A stretch of 64,000 nt of DNA, from the NCBI GenBank assembly GCA_964035545.1, contig OZ037772.1:1823001-1887000 (forward strand), in the 5' to 3' direction. Every line of letters begins with the position of its first letter. Positions within the stretch are counted from its first letter, which is position 1. Made by a program: the position numbers and the translations under genes. Positions 47,206 through 61,010 of the stretch are shown here, piece after piece. The notes below the pieces were generated by a model. The model saw nothing but the letters and a program-made list of their open reading frames with translations. It did not search any database and was not told where the DNA came from. This DNA is from Bugula neritina. Taxonomy: Eukaryota > Bryozoa > Gymnolaemata > Cheilostomatida > Bugulidae.

Positions 47206-49164
47206 TCTCAGTCTAACCAACCAATGGTAAGTCATAACCAACTTCTGTCAGTCACTCATTCAACATGGTGCATTCTGATTGCATCAATTATACATCTGTT
47301 GAGTACTACTGCGTGCTGTAGAACGGTTCCGACTTGCAAGGAGCGGATGGTGGTGAGGAGTTTCTGATTGACGATTCAGATGAAGATATGTCCCTGGACC
47401 CTCTGACTCCGTCTGTAGAATACTCAAAGAGCTGTCCAATCATGACGAGAGGTTAGTCTTTCATCAAATAGTTGCTTTCGGCTTGTTAAATAAATAAACG
47501 CTGCTGACATAATGAACAGTTTTAAAATAGTGCAGGCTGACTTATCCCGATGTATACATGTATGGTTTGCTATATGGTCAGTGTCAAATGTGTATGTATA
47601 AACATAAAGAAAGAATACAAGCATTGGAAGACCTGATTTGTATGGCTAGAAAAGGTGGTAATGATGCCAGATGGGATGAACATTTTGAAACATTACTCTT
47701 ACTGTTGATTGAGACTCTACGAGACAGAGATGTAAAACAGGTTTATTAAATTAATGAAGTTTTCTTCTCTTGTCATGTTTTAAATAGCAGACAGTTAGTT
47801 GTTGTTCTGCTGTTACGACTTAATTAAGCTGATACATGTTGTATTTAGGAATTGATAAGAACCAGTGCCTTGAAAGTGCTCCGATAGCTGATCAAGTGGG
47901 AGAAACACCGATTTGATAGCTATGCTGAACTCACCATATACAATATCATACAAGCTCATGAGGATGCCAGTAAGTGGGTGAGAACTTTTTCCTCCAGTAA
48001 TCCTGCTCATTGAAATAGACGTTACAGTACTGGTGATTCATATTAAAATAAATTTCTTGTTTTAAGCTTTTAGTGCTGTTGCTTGTGATGGTGAGAGCAC
48101 TGTGTTGACTATAAACCTTTAGGTGTACCGAGCAGCTGAGGAGTGTGCTATAACACTGGCCATGTCACTGAAGCCTGAGCACTCTGTCGTAGTACTGGCT
48201 AAACTAACGGGCAGTCTTGAGTACCCACTATCTGTAGTCGCTACAAAGACACTCACACATGTTATTGAACAAATGAGTGAAGAATCCTTAATCAAAGTTA
48301 TTCAACAGCTGATACCAGGTCTTATTAAGGTATTACGCTATGGCTCTTGTAAAGTTTACTGACAAACGTTAAGTCATCTGTTGAGATATGTCACTAGTTT
48401 CTAGGATTTTATTTCTACTCGGTGTAAAAAATGTTGTAAGTTGGTCTCACTAGTGTAAACTGTAGTTGTGATTAACTTCTATGGCTTTTACAGAGCTATG
48501 AGCATGAAGAGTGCAGGTGCAGGAAAGCTAGTTACTCCGCTTTGGTCGCTCTTTACATGAAAATAGAAGATAATCTCAAGCCATATTTGTCTGTACTAAC
48601 AAGCAGCAAGGTAGGCCATCAGTTCTTCACAAAAAACATGTTTGAAACTAAACTATAAAGATCTGCTGAGAATAAGTGCCTCTTACTTGCACTCTAGTAA
48701 ACAGTAAATCTAATGAATGTATATTTTATCTAAAATCGTATGTTTTGAACTGCCCCTAGCACATTTATAACCAATGAGTTTTGGTAACAACATTTTTGTT
48801 TTAGTCATTTTTATATGATAGTTTTTATACTTGGCTCAATAATTGAATTTACTACTTGTCTAAATAATGCATCAGAAAAATGCAAAATAAATGTTATTTT
48901 CAATATTAAAAGTAGATTTCGCCTCCCACGTCTAACATCACACATTTATAGAGTTGGCTATTAAATGACCAAGTCTTTGGTATGAATAAACTGGACAGTA
49001 TTTGGCTAATGACTATACACTGTACCATCATTATTGACTCTGTGGTTGGCACCACATTTCCCAGACTATTCTATCTTTTGTAGCTGAAACTTCTCAATCT
49101 ATATATTAAGAGAGCAGAAGAAAAGCCTGCAGAGCTTCACCACGACACTATCACAAAGAAATAA
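47206..49164 (+). CDS. CLASP: CLASP family, C-terminal domain exons, frame interrupted
   Basis: CLASPs bind microtubule plus ends and promote rescue; the C-terminal HEAT-type domain recruits partners such as CLIPs and kinetochore proteins. Exons: 47206-47226 (micro-exon), 47322-47451, 47614-47740, 47849-47977, 48123-48329, 48494-48610, 49084-49164. Matches include LKELSNHDERIQALEDLI, WDEHFETLLLLLIETLRDRD, YAELTIYNIIQAHEDASK, EYPLSVVATKTLTHVIEQMS, LIPGLIK and LKLLNLYIKRAEEK before the stop, the known CLASP ending. Upstream TOG domains are not in the window. Defects: in-frame TAG at 47885-47887, inside the segment equivalent to VLREILRHQ, and a one-base frame slip within 47322-47451, where an acidic frame (GGEEFLIDDSDEDM) gives way to the frame encoding ILKELSNHDER. 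Confidence 0.92.
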
Positions 49165-50100
49165 GTTACTTAAGAATTACTTCCCTATATTTACAAGAAT
49201 TAGATGTCGAGAGCCAGCTATGCCTCAGTTGACAACAAGATAGGAGACGGCCCACGGTTCTACCGTCAACGCTAAGGGTGCCATGAAAAATATGAAGAAA
49301 ATTATCCTCAACATGTAGACATTGCATCACCAGTCAGAGCAAATGTCAAGGTTAAACTCTGTTTCCTGTTGATGGACTTCCTTCTTGAATATCAGCTGTA
49401 CCTTTATCTTGTATAGATATTTTAATTATATTCTCCTTGTATGATTAGGAAAATAGTTTGGATACAAATGTCACAATTTACTCTTTATTGTTTATGTGCT
49501 TTTGAAAATCATGTTTGGTAAATATTATGTTGCTGTGATTAATTGTTTAATAATAATAGATAATGATTATTCAATAATTACTTCTTCTAAAATTCCCTCA
49601 GGGCGTTGCATGTTGTCTATTTTAAAGAGAAAGTAAAGCGTTGCCTATAAACAAACAAATGGAGCAGCCGTGATTTAGGGTAAACACAATGTCAATGATT
49701 TGAATCTTTGGTAAACAATAAGACATTTTCATAATGACCATAGAAAGCTCCATTTACATGTTTGTCACAAACAATATTTGTACATGCTTACTTTATTTAA
49801 GTGGTCCATTTCATGATAAAAATTCAGCATCCACAAAGAAAGCTATTAAAAAGTAGCTTATGAGAGTGCAAGGGATATGATATGAGGAACACAATTAGAG
49901 TAGAAAAACAAAACAATATCTATAATTGGTAGGGAATTAACAAACAGCCAATGCCAAATAGTGACTATGTATATGTGTATGTATTTATGAATATATATAT
50001 GTATGTTCATATGTATGTACATATATATGTAGATATATATGTAGATATATATATATACATATATATGTAGATATATATGTAGATATATATATATACGTAG

Positions 50101-50135
<35 letters not shown>

Positions 50136-51665
50136 GAACACAGTATATTAGGTGGATCTGCTGAGTCGACAACCATTAATTCTATACAAATTCAAACCCA
50201 GAATATTGAGGTGTGTCTATTTGTTCTGAAAGTTGTATGTAGTTGTTTTTATAAACTTTGCATGTACCACATTAAAATTTATTTTATTTAAAAAAATTCA
50301 ACATTTGTTATGCAAATTTTGCCAGCAAATGACTAAAAAAATTATTTGATTTTTTGAAAATTTAGCAGGAAAAGTAACTCCTAAATAAAGTGACTGGCCC
50401 ATGCTATGTCCTATTGATTTTAATATTGAACGCATGATGTAATTATGTAATATTTAGCATTTAAACTATCATCCCTTGTTTGTAAACAGGCACAATGTGG
50501 TCTTCAGTCTCTACTGATGTTTTATTGGTAAAACTGTCGTGAAAACTACAATTAGTGAAATTTTAAATATCACAGCTTGATTAAGGTCATCCTTCTACTG
50601 AATCAGTAATTTCATTGCTCCATTATAATTATATATGAAACAGTGCCCAACTCATAACTCAATCAATTTTGAGTCTAGAAACAAAATTCAAAAACTATGT
50701 TGTATATCTCTTGCTTCTCTATTGGAACCTTTTTTAAAACTTTCACTTATGTCATCTGTTGCACTTTTATGCCCCAAAAACTACCAAATTTTGCCCATTT
50801 TTGCTCAAAAAAACATGGTCTCAGTGCCCAAAAAATAATTCAATCCCTAATTGATATATCTTTGTGAAAATTGACCTATGGAATGATAAGATATTAATCT
50901 ATTGGAACCTTTTCAAATTTTCTGCATAGCTTCAATAGAATAAGTGTAAACATGTAATTTATACACTGGTTTTATTAGAAATTTTGCTTCTCACTTAGTC
51001 TGCATGCTTGGTTGAACACCGTAGAGCTGCGCTGCATCGTAGCCATCATAATGATTACAGGGAGCTCACGCGGCCTATGATTCATGTTGTGCACGCTAAA
51101 CCAAAGGGTTAAAGTTCACCTCTGCAGTAAAATAATTAGGCGGTATGAGACTGGTTATTATATTATAGTAGCTATAGTAGTTAGAATCTTGGTGATGGCA
51201 ATGTTGTTGTACTGCCTACAGCTGATACCCTATACAATGTGTAGTCTACTTTGAATCTAGATTAATTAGTTGTACTAAAATGAACCAATTTCTGAAGTCT
51301 AACTAGGAAGCAGAGCTTCCAAGCTAGTGGTGTTCAAGTGTATACTCTATAGTTTATATCCTATATATTTTTAGTCCAAAACAGTTTAGTAATTATACAG
51401 CTTGCATGAGAGCCCAAGCACCTTATAATGCTAATGAAAGGTAATAGCCACTGAGTTTTATAGCTTTTGTGTGTGATTTCAAAGCACATTATTTTGTGGT
51501 TGTGTACAGCAATCCAAATTAAATTAATAATATATTATTTGTAACCAAGCTTATTGTATTGTTAATGCAAAATATTAAAAAAAATTCAGAATCTACAAAA
51601 ATTGTTGGAGGAAATTTTTAATCAATTGAGTAGTAATTGCATAACTTTATTTTAAAAGTAATCTT
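49165..51665. other. Downstream non-coding region with repeats
   Basis: Includes a possible SINE head near 49660 (GGAGCAGCCGTGATTTAGGG), a TA-rich microsatellite at 49985-50140, and 50620-51080, which loosely resembles 63200-63620 (shared AATTTTGCCCATTTTTGC-like stretch). No gene seen. Confidence 0.4.
49985..50140. repeat. TA-rich microsatellite with GTAGATATATAT units
   Basis: Alternating TA repeats punctuated by GTAGA and GTACA. Gives chance Tyr/Ile-rich frames. Confidence 0.9.
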
Positions 51666-51769
51666 ATTACCAGGTGCATGAGTATACCAAGTCTGAGGTA
51701 TGTGTAGTGATGAGGATATTGATAAATTAGACCCTATGTTGAGATGCAGCAAAAAAGTTTAGAGAGAAT

Positions 51770-51850
51770 TTCAACCTGTTCTCAAATTAGCATCTTTTGA
51801 CAAATTTAGGCTGTTTAAGCTTTTCTACTATTGCACCTATATATGTAGGC
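51770..51850 (-). mobile_element. MITE-like element, partial copy D
   Basis: The end TTTCTACTATTGCACCTA resembles the right terminus of copies A to C; the rest is too diverged to align by eye. Confidence 0.3.
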
Positions 51851-54800
51851 AACTTTTTATACTACGGTAATACAATTCTGGTATATGCTTGCAATTGAAT
51901 AAGAAGTTTCCGATTGATACATATTCTTGCAGCATGTAGCAGGCTTGCAATAGCTGTAAGCCATTTTGCTAATGGCTCAAACAGTGGCCAGCCATTCATG
52001 TGCAGTGACAAGGTGCTGCTATTTTTCGCTGAAATGAGCTCATGGTTTGAATTTAAATGCTATTTTACTTGTCACTGATAAGTAACATAGTTAAGTTATT
52101 TTATAAAAACAGCTTTAAATAGTCAAATATGTAACCCGATTCAGCATGATGTAATGTCTATAATGAGTATTCAATTCACAATTTTTTTTAATACAATTGC
52201 ATCTCAAATAACCATAACTATGGTGTTTGTGTATTTGAGTACAAGTTTCTGTACACATATACTGTTCATTTCCTTTACTCGCTTATAACAATTTATAGTG
52301 TTGGTAGCTTACTAGGTTTTGCACTTTCAGTCTACTAATTCAGTAAGAGCTTCACTACAGTTTAAACTTTAAAGCTAATGCAGCAGTATACAGACCTCAG
52401 AAATACTAAGCCTAGCTTGTTTGTATTGAAGATGTGACTTCTAATCTAATTAGGTTACAACTAAAGGAGTGGAGTATAGTTATGGTATTATTAGGGGTGT
52501 TCAAAACTTTACCAATTATTTTTTTTTAAAAAAAGCAATAATAAAATAAATAAATAACTGTTTTTTTAAGTAAATTATTATTTTTAAAACAATAACTTTA
52601 ATTTTATATCAATGACTAAATCGCATGCTATCACTATAATGCTTTCAAAAAGCACGTAGAACGTTTATAATTTACATCCACTCCTGGATAGGCTACCCTA
52701 GTCATTCCACAGCTGCAGTGCGCTGCCTTCAAATAAACCGCTCTGTGTAATATAATACGTATAGCTATAAGCGTTACTGATTTCGCCCAGATTGATATGT
52801 TACTAGTAAAAGCTAGCTCAGTAAATAAAATATTCAATATTAAATTACAATCTGCAAAGTGAACGTGCCAACTGGAGATGGGATTATCATGATAAAATTG
52901 AGTGAAGAACATCTCTTACCTCTCGAACCTAGGATGAAGGTGTGTACTTTGATTAACTTTAGGAGTTTAACTTCAAGGTAAGTGAGTACTAGTACTACTG
53001 CCTCCTTCAGCAAATTCACATATTTTTATTTTATATTGCTTGCAAGCAATAATTTAACAATTATACTTAATTTTCTAGTATTTGTATAGTTGTACTATTA
53101 GTATATTACAGTAGGCCTATACTGTGTATTACTATTACTATTATAACTGTATTATTATTACTATTAGCATTGTGCAGTATCACTAAACTTCAAGTTTGAG
53201 TTTTATGTTCAATAAATGCATAGTAATACTAATAGTCATAGTAATGTAAAACTAGATCAAAATTGTCAGTTGGTTTTATTATTATAAATATGTAATTAAC
53301 TTTAAGAAAATTATCCAAATTTATTACTAGCCATAACTTTTTTCAAATTATTTAGAGTTCTGTGGATGAGTATAGTCACATAGAAAATATATTTTTGCAC
53401 TGAAGAGTTTCTGTTTAGTAATTCTAATTGTACTTATACTTGCAACATACCAAATTACATTTACATTGAGTGACCAACTTAAAATATAAGCAATGCATAT
53501 GTTTCAAAAGAATTGTATAGTCATCATGCAGGCCATATATAATGGGGAATTATTTGAAAAATGCAATCTTAAGGGAGCATTCAACGTAATAATTGTAATT
53601 ATGAGCTGTGTCTTTTAAACAGTTACCAGCAGCTTTTATGTAATTACGGTATGAGTAGATGTTACAAAATATAGACTATTATAGTACTAACTGTGGTGTA
53701 TGAGCATGTTAATTCAAATTGAAAATGTTGGAAATTACTTTTGCATGTATTGAGAAAACTGGTATTTGTATTTTAGATGAAGTGGACTACTAGATGATCA
53801 GGTTTTGTCAAAGAAATGCTAGTGTGTCTTCTCAGGACATCCTTTCTATAATGTCAGCTGCAGCTCTTATAGGATCTTTAGATTCTCTACTCCACTCTAC
53901 TCTTTTTTTTTATATTCAAAAAGGATAATACTCTGCAATTGACACCTATATCTCAAGACTCTACCTGTGGAAATAGGACTTTTATCAAAGGATATAAAAA
54001 CTAAAATTAAACTTAAAATAATCGATATGACTAATCACCCTAGCAATGTGTCTTTTGGTTAGGCTTTTGCAGCTTGATTTTCTATAGATTCTGCTTCTTT
54101 ACAAAGTCAGTCTTGCCATTATTCATTATTTAACGTTTGAGAAAAACAATTAGGAAACTAACCTATTATTTCCCCCATGTTTGTAATATACGTATAGGAT
54201 GTATTTCTATAAAAAGACCTGACTTGCTTCTTCACAATAGTTCACAGCTGTTATACCTTCTGCATGTTCAATTTATTTATTGAACTTGTTACTTCTATGC
54301 CTGATCATACAGATATAAAATAATTATGTTATGCTTTAAGATCCACACTGATTTTTGTTGTGATCTTTAGTAATGGCTATTTAGTGTTTAAATAAATCTG
54401 GTTGATTTGTTACACATGTCTAAATTCTTAAGTCAATTCTTGTTATGGAATGTTATATCTGCAGTATCAAAATATGGCAGATAGGCTAATGCATTGCTAA
54501 TATTTGAGCTGATTAAATGACACCTATGAGACTGGAAGAAATCTGAATCCTCAATGGATATCTTTTATATTATCTTAAGGAGGCTTTCTTTTCAAAATCT
54601 CAATACTTGCCTAGCTAAGATTAAAACTTTTCATCTTGACTGTTTAACTCAGGCAAGCATGGTGTCAGTCAGTCTAACTAGACACAGCTTTTTCTATTAG
54701 ATGCTAAATTTAGAAACATAAAACAGTTGATAATCTTGGCTCTGAGTTGGCATACAAGTCCATAATATCATGCTTGAGTGAACACTGCGTTAGCAGTTGC

Positions 54801-56879
54801 CAGCAGTGCCCAGTAGCTCAGTGTTGAGCAACAAGATATAGCTCATAGTCAATTTGGACACTCAGCTAGAAGCCATGTAGGCTTGATTGGACCCTTCAGA
54901 GTTTAGACTGTATACAACAGGAAGCAAATAGAATATTTATAGCACAGGCTCACGTTTTAACCTTTTATATATAAGTTCCAACTCACTTCAATGAGTGTTG
55001 ATTAATGCTTGTACTTATAGTACCAAAGGGACAACACAAGTACTATAGCTTTATTAGAAATTTGCAGCAATCAAATTCTTTACCCAAACTCAAAGCAGTC
55101 ACACAAAATACTGCATATCTGCCCCTTACAGCTACCAATAAATTCTCACACACATAACTATCTTATCTACACAAGTCTCTTTACTATGCTAAGCTATTGG
55201 GCTGTCTGTTACTGATAGTAAGAGTCAGCACTAAGAAGTCAATTTTAGTTTTTAGTTAATGCAACTAAAGATGATTTTAATAATAAAGGTATAATTGGTT
55301 TAAGGTCAGTCAATAGTATTGAGCAGATATATATAAATAGTCTAGCCTAAAAACATCATGTTTTGAGAAAAGAGCATCTCTCTAAAGTCTAAACTATTTG
55401 TTGCATCTGCATTCTAAGTTATTTAAATAATAACTGCATTATCATTTCAAAAGTTATAGTCAATAATTATTTCATTAGACTAGCCAAATCGATAAAATAT
55501 ATTGAGTAAAAATATAAACATTTAGCTTGCTTCCAGAATCTGAAATAGTTTTACATTGTTCGCTTAACAGAAATTATGAAAATCATCTGTTTTTGTGCAT
55601 CAAGTATATTGTACATGAAATGAACCATGCACCAGCCTGATGTAATAATTATGTGATGCTGAGGCGTGCCACGATCACGTGCTTGCTCAACAGATAGTGA
55701 TAATAGTTGCAATGGAAAGATAGGCGCAGCCCTAGCTAATGTGATGGTTTGTTAGCAATTGTTCAACTTCATACTAAATTATAACAAGTAGGCAATACGC
55801 ATGCCGCCCACAGAGCATTAGCATATAAGAACTGAGACTAGATTATGAGATGATTCTTTGCTGGGGATGACCTTAACTATGCTGTGATGCCATAATGAAT
55901 GAAAATGTTGGATAATACTGTCAGATCAGAAAATGCATGGTGTTTTGTGTTTTTGCAGAGTAGATACTGTACAATAATGTAATACTTTTACAGAGAATAA
56001 TATGCTGGTAGTGATTATAGTTTAGTCAACAATTTGAGTAGGCTATGAGTGGTAAATAATTTACCAAGTAAATGTAACCTGATATAGTGGTGGTAAACTA
56101 TAATATAGTTCCCATAAAGTCAGTTCTTGGAAAATATGCTATTCTTGAAACATTAAATTATTATAGATGTATAGGGCTTTCTTCTCTTTTTATATGCTTA
56201 ACTCTTACTCCTGTATTTCACAAGTTATATCGTTAAGATATTCCAACTTGCTGAATTATGGTTGCCGTTGGTGCTGAGGCTTGCCTGCTTCCTTGAAACT
56301 TTCAGTGAGATGACTGCTGTGACAGGTTGACGTAACTATAAATTATTGTGTCTGTTCCGTCACGGTATGTAGACTACACTGTATATCTACAAAATTCAAG
56401 GAAGAATGTGAAATACATATTCTGAAAGCAATGGACTTGAAACTTGAGTACAGCTGAAATTGAAATATGCAAATGAGTTAAGCGTCATGATACTACATGG
56501 AAATTGCTTTAAACATTAATATACTAAACGTATGATTTACAGTGCTTTGAATAATGCAAATATAATATGTTTAGTAATATGGTATTATACAAGTTATTGT
56601 GGTATAGCGATGGTTTTACATACATGTTTTGTTCACGTGTTGGGATTTGTAATTTTAACCTCATCTTACATGAACATTAATTGGTAAACAAACATGAATA
56701 AAACTAGGAGTATATGATTATTCAATCATATTAACATATAGATGACATTTACGTTCATTATATACTTGATGAATTATACAGATTTGATATAACCTGGTGT
56801 TTACTTCACTTATAAAACCTCATATCTACAAAGTTAACACGTGAACAACTAATACATTTTATTATATTTTCTTGCTATA
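51851..56879. other. Five-kb gene-poor stretch
   Basis: AT-rich. Simple repeats occur around 53090-53240. 52860-52940 has a plus-strand frame with a donor (GDGIIMIKLSEEHLLPLEPR) but no partner exon. 55735-55890 belongs to a dispersed repeat also found at 63683-63850. Nothing else supportable. Confidence 0.4.
55735..55890 (+). repeat. Dispersed repeat, copy 1
   Basis: Aligns with 63683-63850. Shared stretches include ACAAGTAGGCAA, CGCATGCC and CTTAACTAT. No ORF. Confidence 0.6.
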
Positions 56880-56899
56880 AAACATATATTTCAGGCTAT

Positions 56900-57075
56900 G
56901 AGTTATGGTAGAATTAATGCTGGTATAACTTATTAGTCTTAGAGATCCTGATATGGTCAATACCGGGATGGTGTCACCAACAATTCCTCCCGTAGCAGTT
57001 AGCACACTGTTTGACTTGAACCTGCGAACCAACCAGCAACTTACCTGGTTAGACTCATCGCCCATACCTCAGAAA
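56900..57075 (-). mobile_element. Candidate tRNA-derived SINE
   Basis: The minus strand reads GGGCGATGAGTCTAACCAGG and, about 25 bases on, GCAGGTTCAAGTCAAAC, resembling A and B boxes in tRNA spacing, followed by unique sequence. It is a different family from the SINE at 3893. No proper tRNA cloverleaf is evident. Confidence 0.45.
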
Positions 57076-59439
57076 TCCAAAACAACCTGAATATAAAAGG
57101 CAGCAAAGAAGCAGCAACAGCATTATCGATGATAAGAGGAGCAATCAACAATCAGAAGAGCCGTTAATAATTAAAAGAGTCATAGTATATTTAGTTTTGT
57201 GTGAAATAATTTAGAAACTCAAATATTTAATTGAATTCAATCCAACCAATTTCAGACTGAGAAGTTTCATTGTAAGTAACTTGATTTATATTTCTTGTGA
57301 TGTACTAATTTTTATTATTGTTTGTTTTATTACTGTATAACTTGTACTTGGAGAAGCCATCATTGAATTGAAAATTTACTTTGAAGTCGCAAAAATTACA
57401 CTTGAAGGAATATTGTTGACATTGGGAATTTATTGAGTTACATAGGTTGTTTGAGGAAACTGTCTTGAAATTGTTTGACCTTTTAAGTTACACCAAATTT
57501 ATGTTTAAAAGGCTTATCAATTTTTGTTGCCAGTATATTATACGCAGCGGGATTTCAAAGGGTCACTAGGATATACATATATGTGTTTATTTTATTTCTT
57601 TTGGGTTTGGCTATTATAATAACTTTTCTTGTCTTATAATTTTGTTTCCATGTTATTATCAAATAGATATTTTAAAACGCATGCAAAATCCATAGTTTTA
57701 TTCATTTCCGGAGAGGCAGGTCCTAAATTTGTCTCACGAAATTTATAACCTGAGTGCTACCATTACACAACACACATAGAACCACAAATATTGTTTATAC
57801 ATAAATAATATTGCCAAACCATTAATAAACATTTGTCGAGCGGAGATAACTTTTATATTTTTATTCTACAGTTATTGGATTGCAGACACTAATTTCAAAG
57901 CAAAATCATTCAAGTAATATCTGATTGTTAATTGTCTCCCCTTGAATCAATCATCAAGCGAAAATTTATTTTCATTCAAGTAATAAATAAATATATACAC
58001 ATATTTCAATAAGTTTATAAACTATAACTATTAAAAATTATTAAAATTATATATATAAAATAATTTTATTTTATTTTTGTTCGAAAAAATTTTTATCAGT
58101 GATAATTTGACACTAACTAATAAGCTTCAAGTAAAGAGCAAGTATTGCTATAAAAATCAGTATATACACCATCTAAATTATTAAAATTGATATTAAAAAG
58201 AATAATACAAATGCCATAAATGAATGTCAAAAATACTACAATAACAATAATTACCTTGTTGAACCATCCAGGAATGGAGCTTATAACTTTGATGTTAATG
58301 TAGTAGGTATTTATTCTCTACTTTGACAATACTGATTTAAGTGCAACAAAAAATTTAACAAAGAAGTTACTCAGCAGTTTATGCTACATGTTAGCTGACT
58401 AAAAGTGTAGCATGAAATGAGAGCTGAGAGTAAAATATACCTCAATGAATGAATCATTTCAGGAAGCTGATGGTGTAAAAAACTATTTATATAACTTAGT
58501 CATAGTGATATCATACACATGAGGAAATCATGTTGACTTTCGAGTGCAAGTTTGTCATAGCCATAAAAGCAAAACAGCTACATATACGTGACTAATGCAA
58601 TGGTTTTCTAATTATATAGGCACGTTGGGAAATTTTGTTTGTTTTGATGAGAGCAAGAAATTTCACTGGCATTCCGATTCTTTACATAGCATATTATAGG
58701 ACTAGGCAGATGTATATGCTGTAGAATGATTTTTGGACCTTTCAATCAGCATATTATGAAAAACTGTAGTCAAAAAACAAGTGATCATAAAAATTTATTT
58801 TATATGAATAAAAAGTGACTAAAATGCAAACAATTATTTTGAAATAATACTTGCATAGACTTGCGTGCTATACTAATTACAAATATAAGCTAAATAACAA
58901 AAGAAAATTATATATATACTAACAGTTTATGAAGTAGAATTTGTGACAACGATTTATAAAACGAAATAGTATAAGTTCGACAATCTTGCAGCACCTTGAA
59001 ACACAAAGTGTAAAGATGCATGCGTCAGTATACAGAGTTTGTTGATGTAAAGTTGTTATATCAAAGTTTTGCTATACATGGGCTGACAGTTAAGCAGCCA
59101 CCTACAAATAATTATATATATGTGACCTACCACTACACAACCAGGCTATCTAGGTACAAATTACAGATTGATAATAACTATAAAATTATATATATATAAG
59201 TGTTAAAATATCATTGAAAAAACTTGGTAAAACTTCTGTTTGACAAATATGATTCAATTTTTGATGAATGCTTTCGAAAATATTTTTAGAAAGTTTAGAT
59301 TATTAATTATTAATAACATGAACAGTAACGCTTTTAACCTCTTCAAAAAAATCGCAAGAGAGGCAATTGCTAATACACAAAAAGAAAACAAGCATAATGT
59401 TGCTGAAAAATAAGTTTATACAACAGTGTTTAAATTAGG
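57076..59439. other. Gene-free AT-rich stretch
   Basis: No exon, array or recognisable element seen by eye. Confidence 0.35.
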
Positions 59440-60170
59440 CCATAATAAAGTATAATAATATGAGAGGTAATAATGGCACAGTTAATAATATAATGGCACA
59501 GGAAATAATGGCACATGCAGGTGGTATTATGAGGACACAGGTGATAATGTCACAGGTAAGAAGGGCACACAGCGAAAAGTAGGAAAACATGGCACACTTA
59601 TGTTCAATTTTTCCAAACACCCATTCTCACCCTTATACCCTAATACTGAAAATGTGCCATTCTTACCTATTTTTCCACTTGTGCCATAATTACCTGTATG
59701 TGCCATTTTAACCATAGAAACCACCCACAATGCATCAATTAGAAAAGATTTCAAATAACCCTTCATTGCTGAATTATTATTAACCAACTCATTACAATCC
59801 TCCTTTAATTCTTCTGGAATATTTTTAACAAAACGTTAGAATTTTTTACATGTCAAGCTAAGAATCTAGCTCCTTCTTTTTGAGAGGTAGCTGAGAGAAA
59901 TTTCGTTAAAACTCTATTAAGAGTTCATAGAGATGCTTAGAACAGGTGGTGTCTGGTAAAAATAGCACAGGTAAAATGGCACAGGTAGTAGTGCGGCACA
60001 AATGGAAAAATAGGTAAAAATGGCACATTTTCAATATTGAAGTTGAAGATTTAAGGTTTGGAAATCAGAATGGGGGGTGGGGTTTGGAGGTATGGCTTTT
60101 GGGAAAATTTTACCATCAGTGTGCGATTTTCACTAGTGTCATTTTTACCTAAAATTGGAACAGGTTCTTC
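59440..60170. mobile_element. Foldback element with GGCACAGGTAA repeats
   Basis: 59640-59715 is the inverted counterpart of 59966-60040: GAAAATGTGCCATTCTTACC against GGTAAAAATGGCACATTTTC. Short GGCACAGG/CCTGTGCC-type motifs recur on both flanks (59470-59560, 59960-59985). No ORF of its own; minus-strand frames here are accidental. Confidence 0.55.
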
Positions 60171-60482
60171 TCCTATAACAGTTCATTGAGTGTGGAGAAA
60201 GGCACTTCGATTTTGAACAAGATGCCACCCTTTTAGTGTAACTATAACAATACTGACGCTGCTATGAAAAGCAATGATATGATGATTGCACTCCTGCATG
60301 TTTAGGTTCAGATTATTTAGAGTAGCAAATATATTTACAAGGTATATATGTAGTATACAGTTTAAAAAGATTGACTATTACATAGCTGCTAAAAGGTGGC
60401 CTATTATTTTTAGCAAATTTTTTGACTTCCATTTGAAAGTAGCACAGAAAGCAGTTAGGGTAGAGTAATTAATAAACGAATG

Positions 60483-60640
<158 letters not shown>

Positions 60641-60690
60641 TTGAAAGTAGCACAGAAAGCAGTTAGGGTAGAGTAATTAATAAACGAATG

Positions 60691-60934
<244 letters not shown>

Positions 60935-61010
60935 AGGTCAAGGCCAGCAACGCAATATCAAGGTCAACTGGAAGAAAGTAGTTTTAGGTCACGACTTGTC
61001 ATTCTCAATT

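Noticed and set aside
59527-59787. Gly/Asn-containing minus-strand ORF that looks vaguely collagen-like
   Set aside because: No Gly-X-Y periodicity over distance, and it lies entirely inside the foldback element.
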